From positions 744,001-808,000 of the forward strand of contig NZ_CP029378.1 of NCBI RefSeq assembly GCF_003268675.1: DNA of 64,000 nucleotides, given 5' to 3'. Shown here piece by piece: positions 1-7,351 of this stretch (its first letter is position 1; the number at the start of each line of letters is the position of its first letter). Both the position numbers and the translations under genes were made by a program. The DNA comes from Streptomyces bacillaris (GTDB lineage Bacteria > Actinomycetota > Actinomycetes > Streptomycetales > Streptomycetaceae). The notes under the pieces are model-generated. The model was not told the DNA's origin. It worked only from the letters and a program-made list of their open reading frames with translations, and did no database searches.

Positions 1-2046
1 ACCGCGCCGGAGACGGCGGTGGCCGGCAAGGCGACCATCGTCTTCGAGAACAGCACGGCGACCGGCAACACCACGAGCATGCCGCACACGCTGACGTTCA
101 GCGTCTCGGACCCGGAGTACAACAACGACGTCCAGGTGAACATCCTGGCCAACCCCGGTGACTCCGAGGGCGGCAAGCACAGCGTGGAGGTCACGCTGAC
201 GCCCGGCAAGTACTTCTACCACTGCACGATCCCCGGCCACGGCGAGATGAAGGGCGTGCTCACCGTCACCGAGGGCGGCGGCGGTGAGGACACCGAGGCC
301 CCCGCGACCTCGGCCAAGGTCGACGGCGACCGGAACGGTGACGGCGCGTACATCGGCCAGGCCACCGTCACCGTCGAGGCGACCGACGCGGGCTCGGGCG
401 TCGACACCGTCGAGTACGCGCTCGGTGCCGACGGCGCGTGGCAGCCGTACACCGCGCCCGTGGTCGTGAGCGAGGTAGGTGACCACACCGTCCGCTACCG
501 GGCCACCGACAAGGCGGGCAACACGGCCGAGGAGAAGTCCGTCGACTTCGCGGTCGCCGCCCCGCCCACCGACGACAAGACGCCGCCGGAGACCTCGGCG
601 ACCGTATCGGGCGAACAGGGCGACGACGGAGCCTACTTGGGCATGGCCACGGTCACCGTGACCGCGTCCGACACCGGGTCCGGTGTCAACACCATCGAGT
701 ACGCGCTCGGCGCCGACGGTGAGTGGAAGGCGTACACCGCCCCGGTGATGGTCCACGAGGTGGGCGAGCACACCGTCCGCTACCGGGCCACCGACCGGTC
801 GGGGAACGTGGCGGAGGAGAAGTCCGTCGCGTTCACCGTCGTCGAGCCGCCGTCGCAGGACAAGACGGCCCCGGAGACCTCGGTGAAGGTCGAGGGGAGC
901 AAGAACTCCGACGGCGCGTTCATCACCAGCGCCAAGGTCACCCTCACCGCGACCGACGACGACTCGGGCGTGGACAAGGTCGAGTACTCCCTCGACGGCG
1001 GCCCCTACCTCGCGTACACCGCCCCCGTCCTGGTCGACCGGGTCGGCCACCACACCGTCGCGCACCGGGCGACGGACAAGGCGGGGAACACCTCCGAGGC
1101 CGAGCGGGTGTCCTTCACCGTCGCCCAGGGCGGCGGGGTCCCGGCGCCCAACTGCGCGGAGTTCGACGAGCGGCACACCGTCTTCGTCGGTACGGTCGAC
1201 ACGGGCGTCCCGAACCGGATCACCCGTAACCGCTGCACGATCAACGAGCTGATCGAGGACGAGAAGGACTGGTCCTCGCACGCGCTGTTCCTCAAGCACG
1301 TGACGGCGGTCCTCGACAAGCTGAAGACCGACGGCGTGATCGACCAGCGCGAGCGCAAGGCGATCAACCAGGCCGCCAAGCAGTCGGGCATCGGGAAGCC
1401 GGGCCAGTCCGAGGGGTACACCAAGCTCTTCGACGGCACGGCGGCCTCGCTCGCCAAGTGGCAGCACGTGGGCGGCGGCGCGTTCGGGCTGAACGAGGAG
1501 GAGGGCTCCATCACCAGCTCCACCACGGTGGGCGGCATGGGCATGCTCTGGTTCCCGACCCGGGCGTACGGCGACTTCTCGCTGAAGCTCCAGTGGCGCG
1601 ACGACGCCCCGGGCTCCGGCAACGCCAACGGCGGGGTCTTCGTCCGCTTCCCGAAGGTCCACGACCACCCGGAGGAGTCGCGTCCGGAGTGGGTCGCCAT
1701 CAAGTACGGCCATGAGATCCAGGTCAACGACCGGCCGGACGGCGACATGTACAAGACCGGTTCGGTCTACGGCTTCGACCGGGTGGGGCTCGGCGGCGCC
1801 GGGGTCACCCCCAAGGGCACCTGGAACGACTACGAGATCAAGGTCGTCGACCAGCACTACGAGATCTACCGCAACGGTGTCCTGATCAACGAGTTCGACA
1901 ACACCGGCGGCCAGCTCTTCGAGCCGCCGCGCGGTGACGACCCGGGCACCGACGGCCGGCGGTTCGCCTCCGGCTACATCGGGCTCCAGGTCCACGGGGT
2001 CACGGACGTCATCTCGTACCGCGACATCCGGATCAAGGAGCTGTAG
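1..2046 (+). CDS. Modular secreted protein: cupredoxin + three OmpL47-like repeats + DUF1080 (5' partial)
   Basis: The reading frame is open from the first base, so the N-terminus lies outside the window; a GTG at 19 is only an internal codon. Counting from there, residues 1-85 form a plastocyanin-like fold with the likely type-1 copper ligands H23, C69 (YHC), H74 (PGH) and M77. Three ~95-residue repeats follow (about 92-185, 187-281, 283-376), each carrying a GSGVDTVEYALDG-like core and a TVRYRATDKAGN-like end, typical of OmpL47-type beta-rich domains. A linker with a CAEF...NRC cysteine pair leads to a DUF1080 (LamG/glucanase-like) domain at ~465-675 (TKLFDGT, NGGVFVRFP, YEIYRNG). In Streptomyces such modules sit in large exported proteins with ThuA or PQQ-sugar dehydrogenase parts, so a role in extracellular sugar binding or oxidation is an inference. 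The gene ends 16 bp before the convergent membrane-protein gene. Confidence 0.85.
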   Translation, partial: TAPETAVAGKATIVFENSTATGNTTSMPHTLTFSVSDPEYNNDVQVNILANPGDSEGGKHSVEVTLTPGKYFYHCTIPGHGEMKGVLTVTEGGGGEDTEAPATSAKVDGDRNGDGAYIGQATVTVEATDAGSGVDTVEYALGADGAWQPYTAPVVVSEVGDHTVRYRATDKAGNTAEEKSVDFAVAAPPTDDKTPPETSATVSGEQGDDGAYLGMATVTVTASDTGSGVNTIEYALGADGEWKAYTAPVMVHEVGEHTVRYRATDRSGNVAEEKSVAFTVVEPPSQDKTAPETSVKVEGSKNSDGAFITSAKVTLTATDDDSGVDKVEYSLDGGPYLAYTAPVLVDRVGHHTVAHRATDKAGNTSEAERVSFTVAQGGGVPAPNCAEFDERHTVFVGTVDTGVPNRITRNRCTINELIEDEKDWSSHALFLKHVTAVLDKLKTDGVIDQRERKAINQAAKQSGIGKPGQSEGYTKLFDGTAASLAKWQHVGGGAFGLNEEEGSITSSTTVGGMGMLWFPTRAYGDFSLKLQWRDDAPGSGNANGGVFVRFPKVHDHPEESRPEWVAIKYGHEIQVNDRPDGDMYKTGSVYGFDRVGLGGAGVTPKGTWNDYEIKVVDQHYEIYRNGVLINEFDNTGGQLFEPPRGDDPGTDGRRFASGYIGLQVHGVTDVISYRDIRIKEL

Positions 2047-2062
2047 CCCAGAGAAACAGGTC

Positions 2063-3130
2063 TCAGGAGGCCGTGGCCGCATGCTCGGGCGTGCGGGCGC
2101 GGCCTCCTGGGTGCCGGTGGCGCCACACCCAGAAGACCGTGCAGGAGACCAGCGCCCAGGCCGCGAGCACCAGATAGGGGAAGACGAACTGGTGCCCCTG
2201 GTAGTAGACGGCCGTGTGCTGGGCGTTGACGGAGGCACCCGGCGGCAGCCAGCGGCCGATGTGCCCGAGGGCGGAGGGCAGCAGCGGCCAGGAGACCGCG
2301 CCGCCGGAGGACGGGTTGCCGAGCAGCACCATGACGCCCCAGGTGGGGATCATCGCCCACCGGCCCATCAGGGTGTTGAACATGGTGAAGACCATGCCCG
2401 AGGTGAACATGGTGAACGCCAGGATCAGCCACGACTGGACGAACGGCAGGTCCACCGCCCCCAGCCACCAGTCCACGGCCGCGGCGATGGCGAACCCGCC
2501 GAGCAGGGCGTACGCGGCGGTGAACACGATGCGCTCCGCCGGGTTGAGGCCGCGGGCGTGGATGCTGAGCTGGATCGCGCCGAGGAACCCCATGATGACG
2601 GCGGCCAGCGAGATGTAGAAGAGCGCGAGCCCGCGCGGATCACCGGCCTGGAGCGGCTTGACGTCCCGGACGGTGACCGGCGCCCCGGTGGCGTCCCCGA
2701 CCTCGATCCCCGCCTTGCCGAGCAGTTCGGCCACGGAGGCGCCGGACGCCCCGGCCACGTCGAGCGCCACCCCGTCGTCCGAGGCGCGCACGATCGCGAA
2801 GACCTTCTGCTCGTCCAGGGCGCGCCGGGCGTCCGCGAGGTCCCGGTAGTCGTGGAGTTCGAGCGAGGCGTCGAGGGCCTTCTCCATCCCGGTGACGAAC
2901 GCCTCGCCGCGCTGCACGGCGGGCTGGGTGACCAGGGCCGCCGGAATGCGGTGCGGGGTGGGCTTGGCCATCGCGTACGTGTAGGAGCCGGCGAAGAGTC
3001 CGGCCGCGGCGGCGACGATGAGGACCAGAACGGTCGCGGGGAGGAACGGGCTGTTCTTGTACGCCTCCCAGCGCTCGCGGAGCGTCAGGGGGCGGCCGTG
3101 GGCGCCGTGCTTCTCGCTGCTTCCGCTCAC
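2063..3130 (-). CDS. Multi-pass membrane protein, YhgE/ABC-2 permease-like
   Basis: This is a 355-residue protein. It has one transmembrane segment at ~30-52, an extracytoplasmic stretch of ~130 residues (about 55-185), then five or six hydrophobic helices to the C-terminus (starting FYISLAAVIMGFLGAIQL). That layout is shared by ABC-2-type and YhgE/Pip-like (DUF3533-like) proteins, which are exporters or phage-infection proteins of mostly unknown substrate. There is no ATPase gene beside it, so function cannot be assigned. Its ATG overlaps the stop of the upstream primase/polymerase gene by 4 nt (3127-3130), so the two are probably cotranscribed. The cytoplasmic tail is rich in Arg and His. 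Confidence 0.75.
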   Translation of the reverse strand: MSGSSEKHGAHGRPLTLRERWEAYKNSPFLPATVLVLIVAAAAGLFAGSYTYAMAKPTPHRIPAALVTQPAVQRGEAFVTGMEKALDASLELHDYRDLADARRALDEQKVFAIVRASDDGVALDVAGASGASVAELLGKAGIEVGDATGAPVTVRDVKPLQAGDPRGLALFYISLAAVIMGFLGAIQLSIHARGLNPAERIVFTAAYALLGGFAIAAAVDWWLGAVDLPFVQSWLILAFTMFTSGMVFTMFNTLMGRWAMIPTWGVMVLLGNPSSGGAVSWPLLPSALGHIGRWLPPGASVNAQHTAVYYQGHQFVFPYLVLAAWALVSCTVFWVWRHRHPGGRARTPEHAATAS

Positions 3131-4149
3131 GCGGTACCGCCGTCGTCATGGCGGGCGCGGCTGGGCTGGACCCGCTTCGGTTCGCCGGGCATCTTCGGGT
3201 ACTCCGGCGGGTACGGCATGTCCCCGAGCCCGCGCTCCTTCTCGTCCCGGTCCGCCAGCTCCAGCAGCCCGTCCAGCCGGAACGCCTCCTGGTCCATGTC
3301 CGCGTGCACGTCCCCGAGTTCGGCGTACCGGCCCGGCATCGTACGGATGTCGAAGTCGCGCGGTTCGGCGTCGTCGATCTCCTCCCAGCGCAGCGGCGCC
3401 GAGACCGGGGCGTGCGGGAAGGGGCGTACGGAGTAGGCGGAGGCGATCGTGCGGTCGCGGGCGGTCTGGTTGAAGTCGACGAAGATCCGCTCCCCGCGCT
3501 CCTCCTTCCACCAGGCGGTCGTCACCCGCTCGGGCATCCGCCGCTCCAGCTCGCGCCCGGCGGCGATGGCGGCGCGCCGGACCTCGGTGAAGGTCCAGGC
3601 GGGCTCGATGGGGACGAAGACGTGCATCCCGCGCCCGCCGGAGGTCTTGGGCCACCCCCGTACGCCGTGGTCCTCCAGGACCGAGCGCAGCTCGTGGGCG
3701 GCGGCGACCGCGTCGGCGTAGTCGGTGCCGGGCTGCGGGTCCAGGTCGATGCGCAGCTCGTCCGGGTGGTCGGTGTCCCCGGCCCGGACCGGCCAGGGGT
3801 GGAAGGTGAGGGTGCCGAGGTTGGCGGCCCAGATCACGGCGGCGAGTTCGGTGGGGCACAGCTCGTCGGCGGGGCGGCCGCTGGGGAAGGCGATGCGGGC
3901 GGTGGGGATCCAGTCGGGGAGGTTCTTCGGGGCGCGCTTCTGGTAGAAGAAGTCGCCCTCCACCCCGTCCACGAACCGCTGGAGCGTGGTGGGCCGGTGG
4001 TTGAGGGCGCGGGTGATCCCGGGGCCCACGGCCAGGAAGTATTCGGCCACGTCCCTCTTGGTGTAGCCCTTCGCCGGGAAGTACACCTTGTCCGGGTTGG
4101 AGAGCCTCACCGCTCGTCCGCCCGCGTCCAGCTCCACCGCTGCTCCCAT
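3127..4149 (-). CDS. LigD-type primase/polymerase domain protein (NHEJ polymerase)
   Basis: This 340-residue protein is a stand-alone PolDom of the archaeo-eukaryotic primase superfamily, which fills gaps and adds nucleotides, often ribonucleotides, at DNA ends in bacterial non-homologous end joining. Visible motifs are SNPDKVYFP near the N-terminus, GDFFYQKRAP, the catalytic acidic pair in RIDLDPQPG, TSGGRGMHVFVP, and VDFNQTARDRTIASAYSVR. I chose the ATG at 4149 (MGAAVELDAGG) because it fits family length; an in-frame start at 4296 would overlap the divergent ligase gene. The ligase at 4226 starts 76 bp away on the other strand, so the two activities of a classical LigD are split into a divergent pair. 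No ku gene is in the window. Confidence 0.9.
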   Translation of the reverse strand: MGAAVELDAGGRAVRLSNPDKVYFPAKGYTKRDVAEYFLAVGPGITRALNHRPTTLQRFVDGVEGDFFYQKRAPKNLPDWIPTARIAFPSGRPADELCPTELAAVIWAANLGTLTFHPWPVRAGDTDHPDELRIDLDPQPGTDYADAVAAAHELRSVLEDHGVRGWPKTSGGRGMHVFVPIEPAWTFTEVRRAAIAAGRELERRMPERVTTAWWKEERGERIFVDFNQTARDRTIASAYSVRPFPHAPVSAPLRWEEIDDAEPRDFDIRTMPGRYAELGDVHADMDQEAFRLDGLLELADRDEKERGLGDMPYPPEYPKMPGEPKRVQPSRARHDDGGTA

Positions 4150-4225
4150 GTCGGCCACCGTAGGCCGGTCGCACATATGCCGCACATCGGGAGACATGGG
4201 TGTGCCGGGGCGCCAGAATCGAGTC

Positions 4226-5287
4226 ATGGACCTGCCGGTGATGCCGCCCGTGAAGCCGATGCTCGCCAAGTCGGTGGCCAAGATCCCGCCGGGCATGAGC
4301 TACGAGGCGAAGTGGGACGGCTTCCGGGCGATCGTCTACCGCGACGGTGACGAGGTGGAGATCGGCAGCCGTACGGGCAAGTCACTGACCCGCTACTTCC
4401 CGGATCTGGTCGACGCCGTACGGGAGAACCTGCCGCCGCGCTGTGTGCTCGACGGGGAAATCGTCATCGCCCATGAGGGGCGGCTCGATTTCGACCGGCT
4501 CAGCGAGCGCATCCATCCGGCGGACTCCCGGGTGCGGATGCTCGCCGAGCGGACCCCGGCGAGCTTCATCGCCTTCGACGTCCTTGCGGTGGACGACACC
4601 TCCCTGCTGAGCACCCCGCAGACCGACCGGCGGGCGGTGCTGGTGGCGGCCCTCTCCGGCGCCTCCGCGCCCGTACTCCTCGCCCCGTCCACCACGGACA
4701 TCGAGCTGGCCCGGGAGTGGTTCGACCGGTACGAGGGCGCGGGGCTGGACGGGATCGTGGCGAAGCCGCAGGATCTGCCGTACCGGCCCGACACCCGGGT
4801 GATGTACAAGATCAAGCACGAGCGGACCGCCGATGTCGTGGTGGCGGGATACCGCGAGCACAAGAGCGGCCCGGTCGTCGGCTCGCTGCTGCTCGGTTTG
4901 TACGACACCGGGGGCGTGCTCCAGCACGTCGGGGTCTGCGCGGCCTTCCCGATGAAGCGCCGCGCCGAGCTGGCCGAGGAACTGGCCCCGCTGCGCTGCG
5001 CGTTCACCGGCCATCCGTGGGGCGCGTGGGCGGACGCGGCGGCGCACGAGGCCTCCCGGCTGCCGGGGACGCAGAACCGCTGGACGGGGAAGAAGGACCA
5101 GTCGTGGGTGCCACTGCGGCCGGAGCGGGTCTGCGAGGTCGCGTACGACCACATGGAGGGCGACCGGTTCCGCCATACGACGCAGTTCCGGCGGTGGCGC
5201 CCGGACCGGACCCCGGCGAGCTGTACGTACGCGCAGTTGGAGGAGGTCGTCTCCTACGACCTGGCGCAGGTGCTGGCGGGCGGCTGA
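4226..5287 (+). CDS. ATP-dependent DNA ligase (LigC/LigD ligase-domain type)
   Basis: This 353-residue protein seals DNA nicks using ATP. The adenylation lysine is in EAKWDGFRAIV (motif I, KxDG). Other nucleotidyltransferase motifs follow: GSRTGKSLTRYFP, LDGEIVI (motif III), GLDGIVAK (motif IV) and MYKIKHERTADVVVAGY (motif V). A C-terminal OB-fold ends with FRHTTQFRRWRPDR. The ATG at 4226 is chosen because it puts MLAKSVA and the KWDG motif at the usual distance; longer in-frame starts run into the divergent PolDom gene. The pair with that gene suggests a role in double-strand break repair or stationary-phase/spore repair, though Streptomyces carry several such ligases and each contribution is uncertain. 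Confidence 0.92.
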   Translation: MDLPVMPPVKPMLAKSVAKIPPGMSYEAKWDGFRAIVYRDGDEVEIGSRTGKSLTRYFPDLVDAVRENLPPRCVLDGEIVIAHEGRLDFDRLSERIHPADSRVRMLAERTPASFIAFDVLAVDDTSLLSTPQTDRRAVLVAALSGASAPVLLAPSTTDIELAREWFDRYEGAGLDGIVAKPQDLPYRPDTRVMYKIKHERTADVVVAGYREHKSGPVVGSLLLGLYDTGGVLQHVGVCAAFPMKRRAELAEELAPLRCAFTGHPWGAWADAAAHEASRLPGTQNRWTGKKDQSWVPLRPERVCEVAYDHMEGDRFRHTTQFRRWRPDRTPASCTYAQLEEVVSYDLAQVLAGG

Positions 5288-5405
5288 CCCGGCGGGGAGA
5301 CCTGGGAGGTGTGGGGACGGCGAGAGGGGGAATGCGGTGGTTTCCACGGGAAGTTCCGCATTCACCGAGCGCCCTTCACCGACGGCGTGGAAAGGAGGTA
5401 CGGGC

Positions 5406-5834
5406 GTGCACCCTACCCCGCACACCCCTCCCGTACGTCACGCCGATGCCGTACCCCTCGGTGTGCCCCGCAGCGCGGCCGAGGCGCGCGATGCCGTGAC
5501 CCGGCTGCTGACGGAGGAGTTCGGCGGGCTGACGGACGAGACGCTCGCGAACGTGGTCGTGGCGGACGCCCTGCTGGTGACCTCGGAGATCGTCACCAAC
5601 GCGCTGCGGCACGCCGACGGGGTCACCGGCTTCTCGGCGCGGATCATCGGCGGCAACCTCCACCTGGTGGTCGACGACGCGGACCCCCGCCATCCGGTCC
5701 TCCAGGAGCCGGCCCCCGGGTCGGTCGGGGAGGGCGGTTACGGCTGGTCGCTGGTCCACCGGCTGACCGCGCGGCTCTCCGTCACCCCGCACGGGGGCGG
5801 CAAGCGCATCGCCGCCGTGGTCGCCCTGGCCTGA
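5406..5834 (+). CDS. HATPase_c anti-sigma-type serine kinase / ATP-binding protein
   Basis: This 142-residue single-domain GHKL ATPase is of the RsbW/SpoIIAB-like kind abundant in Streptomyces. The N box is TSEIVTNALRHADG, the G1 box region is VVDDADPRHP and the glycine-rich lid is GEGGYGWSLVHRL. The family phosphorylates STAS antagonists and/or binds sigma factors. The GTG at 5406 is chosen because a strong AAAGGAGG ribosome site lies just before it (5391-5398); a longer in-frame start at 5337 has no such site. It faces, with a 21-bp gap, the STAS gene that ends the phosphatase/B12-sensor operon, which makes it the likely kinase partner of that module; this is inference from position. Confidence 0.85.
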   Translation: MHPTPHTPPVRHADAVPLGVPRSAAEARDAVTRLLTEEFGGLTDETLANVVVADALLVTSEIVTNALRHADGVTGFSARIIGGNLHLVVDDADPRHPVLQEPAPGSVGEGGYGWSLVHRLTARLSVTPHGGGKRIAAVVALA

Positions 5835-5855
5835 GCCCGGGGCCGTGAACTGCGG

Positions 5856-6263
5856 TCAGGGGGCGGGCGAGGGGTGCGGGTCGGACGGCCCCTCCTCCCC
5901 CGCTCCCCTGGCCGGCCGTCGGTCCTTCTGCTCCTGGCGGGCGAAGAGGTGGTCGATGCCGGTGATCCGCATGATCCGGTCCAGGAAGGGCGGGGCCTCC
6001 TCGACGTGCAGGCGCACCCGGCGGGCCGCCGTGTCGCGGTGGACCTGGAGCAGGGCGGAGACGCCCATGGAGTCGCACATCTCCAGCCCCGCGCAGTCCA
6101 GGTGCAGATCGTCGAACTCCGGCCGGGCGGCCAGCCGTTCCGCCGCACGCGCGACCAGTTCGCCGCTGGTGTCGTAGTCCAGGTCCCCGGTGAGACGCAG
6201 CCGCACCCAGCCCCGGCCCTCCTCGGCGGTGACGGTGAGGAGGGGGCTCGGCAGGGCGGTCAT
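5856..6263 (-). CDS. STAS-domain anti-sigma factor antagonist
   Basis: This 135-residue protein has an STAS domain at ~8-115, with RLTGDLDYDTSGEL at the start and the phospho-acceptor loop LDCAGLEMCDSMGVSALL. The serine in CDSMG is the expected phosphorylation site, as in SpoIIAA/RsbV. A charged tail (QEQKDRRPARGAGEEG) follows. Its ATG overlaps the stop codon of the B12-sensor gene by 4 nt (ATGA), so it is translationally coupled to it. In a partner switch the unphosphorylated form would bind the anti-sigma kinase and free a sigma factor. The neighbouring SpoIIE phosphatase would dephosphorylate it and the convergent HATPase would phosphorylate it. The fold and site are seen; the partners are inferred. 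Confidence 0.9.
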   Translation of the reverse strand: MTALPSPLLTVTAEEGRGWVRLRLTGDLDYDTSGELVARAAERLAARPEFDDLHLDCAGLEMCDSMGVSALLQVHRDTAARRVRLHVEEAPPFLDRIMRITGIDHLFARQEQKDRRPARGAGEEGPSDPHPSPAP

Positions 6264-7351
6264 GCGGGGGCTCCGGAGGACTGATCGGTGGCGGCCACGG
6301 CCTCGTCCAGATGGCGGCGGGCCCGGTCGAGCATGCGGGTGGCGCGCGGGAAGTCCTTCAGCTCGGCGGCGAGGGCGTCCAGGGCGGGGTGGAGGGACCG
6401 GGCAGGGACCCGGCGGGCGGTCAGGACGGCGGCGGTCCACCGGATGAAGCCGGTGAAGAGGTCGTCGCTGTCGGTGTAGAGGGCGACGCCGAGGAACTCC
6501 ACGACGTGGGCGACGTCCTCGGCCGTGCGCTCGCGCTGCGGGGCGGAGTAGTCGGCCATCGCGGGGAAGTCCCGCTCCAGCTGGGCCAGCACCACCCGGA
6601 CCAGCCGGGCCCTGGCCCGTACGACGAGGGTGTACTCCTGGTCGGTGAGATGGGCCAGGCCGTCGCTCTCCGGGCGGCCCGCAGCCAGGTCGGGGGACGG
6701 GATGCCGTCGGCCAGCCGGCGGGCCGCGGCGCGCGCGTCGGGGGCCCAGGCGTCGGCACCGAGCAGCCGGGCGTACCGCCCGTCGGGGCCGAACGCGGCG
6801 CCGCCCGCCAGCACCGGCACCCCCACCGCCTGGCAGGCGGTGATCGCGGAGTGGGCGGTGGGCAGCCGGGTGGCGAGGGAGGAGGAGAGGGCGACCGCGT
6901 CCGCCCCGGTGTTGTGGAGATGGGTCACCAGGTGCGGGGTGGGCACCTGGGCGCCCAGGAAGTCGACCCGCCAGCCGCGCAGGGTGAGGACCTCCGCCAG
7001 CAGCCGGGCGGGCAGGGCGTGCCACTCCTGGTCGACGCAGGCGACGGTGATCCGCCCGCCGTAGGGGGCCGGGCGGTGGGCGGGGTGGTGGGCGAGCGCG
7101 GCGATCACCCGCTCCGCGATGGCGGTCGCGGCGTGCTCCTGGGCGACGGTGAGCCGGTCGGCCTGCCAGGCGCGGCCGACCCGGGCCTGCACGGGGGCGA
7201 TCACGTCGAGCAGGACCGTCTCGGCGGAGATCCCGGTGTCCAGGGCGGTCAGCACGAGGTCGGCGGCGCGGTATTCGTCCCGGCCGGTCACCGCGGCCCA
7301 GAGATCGCCGCGGAGCGTGTCGAGACCGGTGGCGTCGACTGTGGTGGTCAT
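6260..7351 (-). CDS. Cobalamin-binding sensor (CarH/LitR-like B12 domain, no MerR head) with C-terminal helical domain
   Basis: This 363-residue protein has a helical cobalamin-cap domain at ~10-95 containing W62 followed by exactly nine residues and E72-H73 (WQADRLTVAQEH), the W-x9-EH motif of adenosylcobalamin photoreceptors. A Rossmann-like B12-binding domain lies at ~98-225; E109-W110-H111 matches the ExH core, H111 being the expected lower-axial ligand, with A114 where ExHxxG proteins usually have Gly. FLGAQVPTPHLV and ALSSSLATRL follow the normal fold. Residues ~230-345 are an extra all-helical domain that I do not recognise; it is in the place where a stressosome-type globin-like domain could sit. 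There is no DNA-binding domain. The ATG at 7351 overlaps the phosphatase stop and the 3' end overlaps the STAS start, so all three are coupled. Probable role: light or B12 input to a partner switch. Confidence 0.88.
   Translation of the reverse strand: MTTTVDATGLDTLRGDLWAAVTGRDEYRAADLVLTALDTGISAETVLLDVIAPVQARVGRAWQADRLTVAQEHAATAIAERVIAALAHHPAHRPAPYGGRITVACVDQEWHALPARLLAEVLTLRGWRVDFLGAQVPTPHLVTHLHNTGADAVALSSSLATRLPTAHSAITACQAVGVPVLAGGAAFGPDGRYARLLGADAWAPDARAAARRLADGIPSPDLAAGRPESDGLAHLTDQEYTLVVRARARLVRVVLAQLERDFPAMADYSAPQRERTAEDVAHVVEFLGVALYTDSDDLFTGFIRWTAAVLTARRVPARSLHPALDALAAELKDFPRATRMLDRARRHLDEAVAATDQSSGAPA

Noticed and set aside
5337..5405. Upstream start for the HATPase gene
   Set aside because: No ribosome site, whereas AAAGGAGG stands just before the GTG at 5406.
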